Shown here in pieces: positions 1 through 4,374 of a stretch of 5,426 nucleotides of DNA. The notes under the pieces are model-generated. The model had not been told where the DNA came from and did no database searches. It saw only the letters and a list, made by a program, of their open reading frames with translations. Each line of letters begins with the position of its first letter. Positions within the stretch are counted from its first letter, which is position 1. The position numbers and the translations under genes are program-made. Origin of the DNA: an uncultured Lachnospiraceae bacterium (GTDB lineage: Bacteria; Bacillota; Clostridia; Lachnospirales; Lachnospiraceae); NCBI GenBank assembly GCA_947653315.1, contig CANTGP010000227.1, forward strand, positions 1 through 5,426, in the 5' to 3' direction.

Positions 1-76
1 AAATCCACGGGATTACAAATGTGGGGTCATTACATATTGTCTGTTACCTGCTTCCGGTGGGATTTAAAGAAATGGT
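1..76. other. Upstream flank without a supported gene
   Basis: I see no gene here. A frame open from base 1 to a TGA at 121-123 runs through the promoter and has codon use unlike the his genes, so I do not call it. Bases 1-8 (AAATCCAC) are complementary to 57-65 (GTGGGATTT) with one bulged G, and 5-8 can alternatively pair with 21-24. No T-run follows, so this is not a convincing terminator for an upstream gene. It may be the tail of a neighbouring unit cut by the window edge. Confidence 0.3.
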
Positions 77-105
77 TTGACAAGTCTTTGGTCTTGGAGT
101 ATACT
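77..105 (+). promoter_or_regulatory. Sigma-A type promoter of the his operon
   Basis: The sequence shows TTGACA at 77-82, a 17-bp spacer, and TATACT at 100-105. This is a perfect -35 box, ideal spacing and a -10 box one base from TATAAT. Transcription would start near 111-113, about 280 nt before the hisZ ATG. No other comparable promoter was noticed before hisZ, so this is probably the operon's main promoter. A promoter this close to consensus suggests that control is exerted after initiation, in the long leader, rather than by an activator; that last point is inference. Confidence 0.85.
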
Positions 106-131
106 ATCGTTAGTTTGCCGTGATAGCATGA

Positions 132-191
132 TAACGAATTAGCACGTTAACGTAACGAAGTGCCAATATCTATTAACGACGGGGTAACGAA
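132..191 (+). repeat. Five TAACG(A) short repeats with a small hairpin
   Basis: TAACG occurs at 132-136, 148-152, 153-157, 174-178 and 185-189. Four of these copies extend to TAACGA, and three to TAACGAA (132-138, 153-159, 185-191). Bases 144-153 form the 10-bp palindrome ACGTTAACGT. CGTTA (145-149) can pair with TAACG (153-157) across a 3-nt loop, with GCA (142-144) and TGC (161-163) extending the stem past a bulge. CTATT (170-174) can pair with AATAG (191-195), which would compete with the helix of the downstream RNA domain. Function is unknown; this could be an operator, an RNA binding-site array, or part of the structured leader. Confidence 0.5.
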
Positions 192-332
192 ATAGTCAAC
201 AACACCGCTGTAAGCAACGGGGCATCAATCTTCCGACGCTGCAGAGCGCAGCACATCTGCGGTGTGTGGGTATTGACCCTCGCGGCAGTCGTCAAATATC
301 CGCACGGGTGCGGCTGCTTGACTCGTTGCCCG
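180..332 (+). ncRNA. Candidate structured cis-regulatory RNA (multi-helix junction), class not recognised
   Basis: By hand the segment closes into one compact fold. The closing helix pairs 180-190 with 323-332 (one bulged G, one G-U) and continues as GTCAA 195-199 with TTGAC 318-322 after a 4-nt bulge. Inside it are three arms. Arm one is ACACCGC 202-208 with GCGGTGT 259-265, carrying an apical hairpin 238-242/248-252. Arm two is TATTGAC 271-277 with GTCAAATA 291-298, one A bulged. Arm three is CCGCA 300-304 with TGCGG 309-313 around a CGGG loop. Nearly every stretch of complementarity fits a four-way junction. I compared it mentally with T-box, SAM, TPP, FMN, lysine, cobalamin, PRPP/ykkC and ZTP motifs and recognised none. 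A regulatory role is inferred from its position between the promoter and hisZ. Confidence 0.5.
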
Positions 333-390
333 CGGGAATATAGTAATAAATGATGTAACAAAATAAGGAAAGTAAGGAAAGGATGGAAAA

Positions 391-1506
391 ATGGGCAAGA
401 AACTGGTACATACGCCGGAAGGGGTGCGGGATATTTACGGGGAGGAATACGCGCGGAAACTGGCGGTGGAGAATCGGATGATGGAGACGGTGCGGGGATA
501 CGGGTATGAGGATATCCAAACGCCCACGTTTGAATTTTTTGACGTATTTTCCAGGGAGGTGGGGACGACGCCTTCCCGTGAACTTTACAAATTTTTTGAC
601 AAGGAGGGAAACACGCTTGTGCTGCGGCCGGATTTTACGCCGTCCATGGCGCGGTGTGCGGCGAAGTATTTTATGGAGGAGGATGTGCCGATCCGGTTCT
701 GCTATTTGGGGAATACGTTTACCAATACGTCCAGCCTGCAGGGTAAACTGAAGGAAGTGACCCAAATGGGGGCGGAGTTAATCGGCGACGGGTCCGTGGA
801 GGCGGACGCGGAGATGGCGGCGTTGGTCATTGAATCACTGCTGGCGGCAGGGCTTCGGGATTTCCAGTTAAGCATCGGCAACGTGGAGTATTTTAAGGGA
901 ATCTGCGCGGCGGCAGGACTGGATGAGGAAACGGAACTGGAACTGCGGGAGTATATTTCCGGCAAAAATTATTTCGGTGCGGAGGAACTGCTGCTCGGGA
1001 AGGACGTGGGGGCGGAATACCGGGACATTCTTTTGAAGGTTACGGATTTGTTCGGTTCCTCCGACGCTTTGGCGCAGGCGAAAAGGCTGGCGGAGGGCAT
1101 CAGCCGTTCCAAACAGGCAGTGGAACGGCTGGAAAAGCTGTATGGGGTGCTGTGTCTGTACGGTGTGGAGAAATATATTTTCTTTGACCTTGGGATGCTT
1201 AGCAAGTATAATTATTATACGGGCGTGATTTATAAGGCTTATACTTACGGCGTGGGCGATGCCCTGGTGAAAGGCGGGCGTTACGATACCCTTTTGGGGC
1301 GTTTCGGTAAAGAGGCCCCTGCCATCGGGTTTGTGGTGGTAATGGACGACCTGATGGCGGCACTTGGCAGGCAGAACATAGCGGTGGAAACAGGAGGTGC
1401 GGCAAAGGTAGTGGAATATACGCCGGAACGTTACGGGGAAGCCTTGCAGCAGGCGAAGGAACTGCGCCGCTTGGGGCAAAAAGTCGTGCTGCGCCCGGTA
1501 CGGTAG
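391..1506 (+). CDS. hisZ: HisZ, ATP phosphoribosyltransferase regulatory subunit
   Basis: HisZ is a catalytically dead paralogue of histidyl-tRNA synthetase that complexes with short-form HisG in the cytoplasm, activating it and mediating histidine feedback. The 371-residue protein shows the HisRS-like core in order: TPEGVRD (8-14), LRPDFT (78-83), the motif-2 region (about 103-132), a YNYYTG segment (273-278), GGRYD (295-299) and PAIGF (310-314). The HisRS motif-2 FRxE is replaced by FCYLGN (103-108). The motif-3 segment reads GFVVVMDD (313-320) without the expected arginine, so it is not a synthetase. The short C-terminus ends soon after an AKELRRLGQKVV stretch, with no full anticodon-binding domain; the length is within the family range. 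The start is supported by AAAGGA 7 nt upstream. It is first in the operon, 40 nt before hisG, which confirms the assignment. Confidence 0.95.
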   Translation: MGKKLVHTPEGVRDIYGEEYARKLAVENRMMETVRGYGYEDIQTPTFEFFDVFSREVGTTPSRELYKFFDKEGNTLVLRPDFTPSMARCAAKYFMEEDVPIRFCYLGNTFTNTSSLQGKLKEVTQMGAELIGDGSVEADAEMAALVIESLLAAGLRDFQLSIGNVEYFKGICAAAGLDEETELELREYISGKNYFGAEELLLGKDVGAEYRDILLKVTDLFGSSDALAQAKRLAEGISRSKQAVERLEKLYGVLCLYGVEKYIFFDLGMLSKYNYYTGVIYKAYTYGVGDALVKGGRYDTLLGRFGKEAPAIGFVVVMDDLMAALGRQNIAVETGGAAKVVEYTPERYGEALQQAKELRRLGQKVVLRPVR

Positions 1507-1546
1507 GTTCCGCGGCGGTATTATATAAGGAAGGATTATACATAAA

Positions 1547-2194
1547 ATGAGTGAAGATATGCGTTACCTTACATTTGCCCTGGGAAAGGGACGTTTGGCG
1601 AAGAAAGCGCTCCAGTTGTTTGAGGAAATCGGGATTACCTGTGAGGAGATGAAGGATAAGGATTCCAGGAAGTTAGTGTTTGTCAACGAAGAATTGAAAC
1701 TGCGGTTCTTTTTGGCTAAGGGACCGGACGTTCCCACTTATGTGGAATACGGTGCGGCGGACATCGGGGTCGTTGGGAAAGATACGGTTATGGAAGAAAA
1801 CCGGAGGGTATATGAAGTGCTGGATTTGGGGTTCGGCAAATGCAGGATGTGCGTGTGCGGACCGGAAAGCGCAAGGGAGCTTTTGCAGCACCATGAGATG
1901 ATACGGGTGGCGAGCAAATACCCCAACATCGCCAAGGACTATTTTTATAACAAAAAGCACCAAACGGTGGATATCATCAAGTTAAACGGTTCGGTGGAGT
2001 TAGGGCCGATGGTGGAATTGTCGGACGTAATTGTGGACATCGTGGAGACCGGTTCCACGTTAAAGGAAAACGGGCTTACCGTTTTGGAGGAAATCTGCCC
2101 GTTATCCGCGCGGATGATCGTCAACCAGGTGAGTATGCAGATGCAGACGGAGCGGATTAAGAAGCTGATTCACGATGTGCGGGAGCATATCTGA
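1547..2194 (+). CDS. hisG: HisG, ATP phosphoribosyltransferase catalytic subunit (short form)
   Basis: HisG condenses ATP with PRPP to give phosphoribosyl-ATP, the committed step of histidine synthesis. At 215 residues this is the short form that lacks the C-terminal regulatory ACT-like domain and needs HisZ, encoded just upstream. Visible family motifs are FALGKGRL (10-17), DVPTYVEYGAADIGVVGKD (61-79), SKYPNIA (123-129), KLNGSVELGPMVELSD (145-160) and the PRPP-binding loop DIVETGSTLKENGL (164-177). AAGGAAGGA at 1527-1535 lies 11 nt before the chosen ATG. A second in-frame ATG at 1559 would remove only four residues and has no better ribosome binding site. The gap to hisD is 34 nt, so co-transcription is near certain. 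Confidence 0.97.
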   Translation: MSEDMRYLTFALGKGRLAKKALQLFEEIGITCEEMKDKDSRKLVFVNEELKLRFFLAKGPDVPTYVEYGAADIGVVGKDTVMEENRRVYEVLDLGFGKCRMCVCGPESARELLQHHEMIRVASKYPNIAKDYFYNKKHQTVDIIKLNGSVELGPMVELSDVIVDIVETGSTLKENGLTVLEEICPLSARMIVNQVSMQMQTERIKKLIHDVREHI

Positions 2195-2228
2195 CGGACG
2201 CGGGAAAGAAAGTTAGGAGGAGGACGGG

Positions 2229-3518
2229 ATGAGAACCATTAAACTAACGGCGGAAACGAAAAAGGACCTGTTAAACAGCCTTTTGAAAAGAAGCCCGGAT
2301 AATTACGGGGAATTTGAATCGGTGGTGGCGCAGATTGTAAAAGACGTCCGCGAGAAAAAGGACGAAGCGGTATTTGCCTATACGGAGAAATTTGACCATT
2401 GCAAAATGACTGCCGGGACGCTTAGGGTGACACGGGAAGAAATCGAAGAAGCCTATGCGGCATTGGATTCGGAATTGGTGGAGGTTATGAGGAAGTCTGC
2501 GGAAAACATCCGCACTTTCCACGAAAAACAAAAACATAATTCATGGTTTGACATAAAAGAAAACGGCTCCATGCTGGGACAGAAAATAACGCCCATCGGC
2601 ATATCGGGGGTTTATGTTCCGGGCGGTAAGGCGGCATATCCTTCCAGCGTACTTATGAACGTGCTTCCGGCGAAGGTGGCAGGGGTCGGGAAAATCGTTA
2701 TGACAACGCCTCCCGGAGCGGACGGGAAAGTTTATGCCGGAACTTTGGTTGCGGCGGATATTGCGGGCGTGGATGAAATATACAAGGTTGGCGGCGCCCA
2801 GGCGGTTGCGGCGATGGCGTTCGGCACGGAGAGTATTCCGAAGGTGGATAAGATTACGGGTCCCGGCAATATTTTCGTGGCGCTGGCAAAAAAAGCCTGC
2901 TTCGGGCATGTGAGCATTGATTCCATTGCAGGTCCCAGTGAAATACTGGTCATTGCAGACGAAACGGCCAATCCCCGTTACGTGGCGGCGGATTTGCTGT
3001 CCCAGGCGGAACATGACGAAATGGCAAGCGCCATCCTCATAACCACGGACGGGAAGCTGGCGGAAGAAGTGGGACGCGAGGTGGATTTGTTTCTTGGGGA
3101 ACTTTCCCGTAAGGAAATCATCGGGAAATCCCTGGATAATTACGGCTATATCCTCGTGGCGGATACCATGGAGGAGGCGGTGGAAGCGGCAAACGAAATC
3201 GCATCGGAACATTTGGAGATTTTGACAAGGAATCCTTATGAAATCATGGGGAAAATCAAAAATGCCGGGGCAATTTTCCTTGGGGAATATTCTTCCGAGC
3301 CCTTGGGCGACTATTTTGCGGGACCGAACCATATTCTTCCGACCAACGGGACGGCGAAATTTTTCTCTCCGTTAAACGTGGATGATTTTATGAAAAAGAC
3401 GAGCATTATTTCTTATTCCAGGGAGGCTTTGGAGTCCGTCCATGCGGATATCGAGCGGTTTGCCGAAAGCGAAGGGCTGACGGCACATGCCAATTCCATC
3501 CGCGTGCGGTTTGAATAG
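2229..3518 (+). CDS. hisD: HisD, histidinol dehydrogenase
   Basis: HisD is a zinc enzyme that uses two NAD+ to oxidise histidinol through histidinaldehyde to histidine, the last two steps of the pathway. The 429 residues match the family's usual length. Family blocks are GVYVPGGKAAYPSSVLMN (127-144), VGGAQAVAAMAFGTE (187-201), KITGPGN (208-214), SIAGPSE (232-238), LLSQAEHDE (256-264), ASEHLEI (325-331) and GDYFAGPNHILPT (360-372). By alignment to the E. coli enzyme the zinc ligands are Gln259, His262, Asp361 and His420, and the catalytic pair is Glu327-His328; all are present, so the protein should be active. The start is fixed by AGGAGG at 2215-2220, 8 nt upstream, inside a longer AGGAGGAGG. 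The 81-nt gap to hisB carries a repeat array. Confidence 0.98.
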   Translation: MRTIKLTAETKKDLLNSLLKRSPDNYGEFESVVAQIVKDVREKKDEAVFAYTEKFDHCKMTAGTLRVTREEIEEAYAALDSELVEVMRKSAENIRTFHEKQKHNSWFDIKENGSMLGQKITPIGISGVYVPGGKAAYPSSVLMNVLPAKVAGVGKIVMTTPPGADGKVYAGTLVAADIAGVDEIYKVGGAQAVAAMAFGTESIPKVDKITGPGNIFVALAKKACFGHVSIDSIAGPSEILVIADETANPRYVAADLLSQAEHDEMASAILITTDGKLAEEVGREVDLFLGELSRKEIIGKSLDNYGYILVADTMEEAVEAANEIASEHLEILTRNPYEIMGKIKNAGAIFLGEYSSEPLGDYFAGPNHILPTNGTAKFFSPLNVDDFMKKTSIISYSREALESVHADIERFAESEGLTAHANSIRVRFE

Positions 3519-3535
3519 GGTTTGCGGTTTTGGCA

Positions 3536-3583
3536 GGAGGAATGGCAGCAGGAATAAAAGCGGGAATAAAAGCAGGAATGGAC
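3536..3583 (+). repeat. 12-bp tandem repeat in the hisD-hisB gap (4 units)
   Basis: Four imperfect 12-bp units lie back to back: GGAGGAATGGCA (3536-3547), GCAGGAATAAAA (3548-3559), GCGGGAATAAAA (3560-3571) and GCAGGAATGGAC (3572-3583). Each contains a Shine-Dalgarno-like GGAGGA, AGGA or GGGA core. The array ends directly at the GGGAGG that precedes hisB. The fixed period suggests duplication by replication slippage. It may act as a series of ribosome standby sites, but that is inference. A short frame from ATG 3542 or TTG 3530 to 3724 reads through the array and overlaps hisB out of frame; I regard it as non-coding. Confidence 0.8.
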
Positions 3584-3589
3584 GGGAGG
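3584..3589 (+). promoter_or_regulatory. Ribosome binding site that sets the hisB start
   Basis: GGGAGG ends 10 nt before the ATG at 3600. It decides the hisB start, because that ATG gives an N-terminus about 22 residues longer than usual for the family and there is no in-frame ATG, GTG or TTG before the conserved region begins. The site directly abuts the upstream 12-bp repeat array. Confidence 0.75.
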
Positions 3590-3599
3590 TTTATTTTCC

Positions 3600-4256
3600 A
3601 TGAAGGACAGCAGACAGGATACGGAATCTGGAAACGGAATCGGAAGCGGAATCGGAAGCGGGGAAATAAAGAACAGGCGTTCAAAGGTAAAGCGCAGGAC
3701 GAAGGAAACGGATATTTCGGTTGAGTTGGATTTGGACGGTACCGGGAAGGGCAGCATCGACACGGGAATCGGCTTTTTTGACCATATGCTGGAAGGGTTT
3801 GCCAAACACGGGTTTTTTGACCTGCGGGTGAAGGTGGAAGGGGATTTGGAAGTGGACGGACACCATACCGTGGAGGATACAGGAATCGTGCTCGGTACCG
3901 CAATCCGGGAAGCGCTGGGGGACAAGGTGGGGATTAAAAGATACGGTTCCTTTCTCCTGCCCATGGACGACGCGCTTGCCCTTTGCGCCGTCGATTTGTG
4001 CGGACGGCCTTATTTCGACTACCAGTGCGGGTTTACGGCGGAAAAAATCGGGGAACTGGATACGGAGTTAATCCGGGAATTTTTCTACGCGGTTTCCTAT
4101 GCCGCAGGCATGAACCTGCACATAAAGATGCTGTCAGGCATCAATAACCATCATATGTCGGAGGCTGCCTTTAAGGCGTTTGCCAAGGCGCTGGATGAGG
4201 CGGTGTCGAAAGACGCAAGGATTACGGAAGTCCTCAGTACAAAGGGAAGCCTGTAA
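3600..4256 (+). CDS. hisB: HisB, imidazoleglycerol-phosphate dehydratase (monofunctional)
   Basis: HisB is a manganese-dependent dehydratase converting imidazoleglycerol phosphate to imidazoleacetol phosphate. The core is canonical: RRTKETDIS (32-40), TGIGFFDHMLEGFAKHG (55-71), DGHHTVEDTGIVLG (86-99), RYGSFLLPMDDALA (114-127), CGRPYFDY (134-141), GINNHHMSEAAFKAFAKAL (180-198) and the C-terminal STKGSL. Metal-binding His/Glu residues lie in DHML (61-64), HHTVE (88-92) and HHMSE (184-188). PMDD is a conservative variant of the usual PMDE. No phosphatase domain is fused, so histidinol-phosphate phosphatase must be encoded elsewhere. The oddity is the N-terminus: residues 1-22 are a polar, Gly/Ser/Ile-rich extension encoded partly by a 12-bp DNA repeat, while the usual start of the family aligns with Ile23 (codon ATA). 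The extension is probably disordered and dispensable. Confidence 0.95.
   Translation: MKDSRQDTESGNGIGSGIGSGEIKNRRSKVKRRTKETDISVELDLDGTGKGSIDTGIGFFDHMLEGFAKHGFFDLRVKVEGDLEVDGHHTVEDTGIVLGTAIREALGDKVGIKRYGSFLLPMDDALALCAVDLCGRPYFDYQCGFTAEKIGELDTELIREFFYAVSYAAGMNLHIKMLSGINNHHMSEAAFKAFAKALDEAVSKDARITEVLSTKGSL
3622..3658 (+). repeat. 12-bp in-frame repeat inside the hisB 5' end
   Basis: CGGAATCGGAAG occurs twice in tandem at 3635-3646 and 3647-3658. It is preceded by a degenerate 13-nt copy at 3622-3634 and followed by a partial CGGGGAA. In the hisB frame it encodes a Gly-Ile-Gly-Ser type repeat (residues 13-21). The period equals that of the array 40-50 bp upstream and both share GGAAT, so a common slippage origin is likely. 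Gain or loss of a unit keeps the frame. Confidence 0.8.
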
Positions 4257-4266
4257 GAAAAAGGCT

Positions 4267-4374
4267 ATGCCGGACGGCGGGAAACTCATCCGGCAGGGTT
4301 TGCTTATGGAGCGGGTTTTGGATTTGCGGACGGTACAAAGGAATACGGAGAAGGGAAAGGAGAATTACGAATGA
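4267..4374 (+). CDS. Possible 35-codon ORF between hisB and the hisI gene (doubtful)
   Basis: An ATG at 4267 opens a frame that runs to a TGA at 4372-4374, overlapping the next gene's start as ATGA (4371-4374), a layout typical of translational coupling. The peptide begins MPDGGKLIRQGLLM and is basic, with no motif, signal peptide or membrane segment that I recognise. Against it, an AAAAAGG stretch lies only 2 nt before the ATG, too close to work well, and the same frame is also open back into hisB, so openness alone means little. The next gene has its own good ribosome binding site. I rate it more likely non-coding. Confidence 0.15.
   Translation: MPDGGKLIRQGLLMERVLDLRTVQRNTEKGKENYE
4268..4295 (+). 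other. Hairpin in the hisB-hisI gap
   Basis: TGCCGGA (4268-4274) pairs perfectly with TCCGGCA (4289-4295) across a 14-nt loop, 12 nt after the hisB stop. No U-run follows, so it is not an intrinsic terminator. It could protect the upstream message from 3' decay or mark a processing point that sets the ratio of upstream to downstream genes; that is inference. Apart from this hairpin and the doubtful 35-codon ORF, the 114-nt gap holds only the AAGGAG ribosome binding site (4357-4362). Confidence 0.45.

Larger units (their letters stand above)
112..390 (+). promoter_or_regulatory. Long 5' untranslated leader of the his operon
   Basis: About 280 nt separate the predicted start site from hisZ. 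The few ATG triplets are followed almost at once by stops: the one at 128 gives four codons, and those at 350 and 353 give two or one. There is no run of His codons, so classical leader-peptide attenuation is not supported. No T-box consensus and no GC hairpin with a U-run is present. The leader has three parts: a TAACG(A)-repeat segment (132-191), a foldable RNA domain (180-332), and an A-rich, apparently unpaired tail (335-390) carrying the hisZ ribosome binding site (AAAGGA at 378-383, 7 nt before ATG). Confidence 0.7.

Noticed and set aside
1..123. Frame open from the left edge to TGA at 121-123, or from ATG 19
   Set aside because: It reads through a near-perfect promoter, is rich in Trp/Cys/Leu with codon use unlike the his genes, has no clear ribosome binding site and no recognisable family.
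259..290. T-box antiterminator (a GTGGGTA...CTCGCGG stretch looks superficially similar)
   Set aside because: The UGGNACCGCG core is absent, the ACC and CGCG parts are separated, and no specifier-stem I or terminator can be seen.
112..390. Classical His-leader-peptide attenuator
   Set aside because: ATG-initiated frames in the leader stop within one to four codons, there is no cluster of CAT/CAC codons, and no U-tailed terminator hairpin is present.
391..1506. Histidyl-tRNA synthetase (hisS) instead of hisZ
   Set aside because: Motif-2 and motif-3 catalytic arginines are missing, the anticodon-binding domain is absent, and a short hisG follows immediately.
1440..1546. hisZ truncated by a frameshift near its 3' end
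   Set aside because: The C-terminus is short, but 371 residues fall within known HisZ lengths, and the alternative frame after 1500 gives only about ten unconvincing residues before a stop.
2541..3332. Long minus-strand ORF (263 codons) opposite hisD
   Set aside because: It is a shadow of the G/A-rich hisD coding strand, rich in His, Arg, Phe and Cys with no family features.
3530..3724. Forward 64-codon ORF from a TTG across the repeats into hisB
   Set aside because: It overlaps hisB out of frame, its openness is explained by the 12-bp repeats having no stops, and it has no proper ribosome binding site at the TTG.
3406..3964. Minus-strand ORFs with Phe-Ile-Pro-Ala and Phe-Arg repeats opposite hisD/hisB
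   Set aside because: The apparent protein repeats are the reverse reading of the 12-bp DNA repeats. The frames lie opposite two well-supported genes and match no family.
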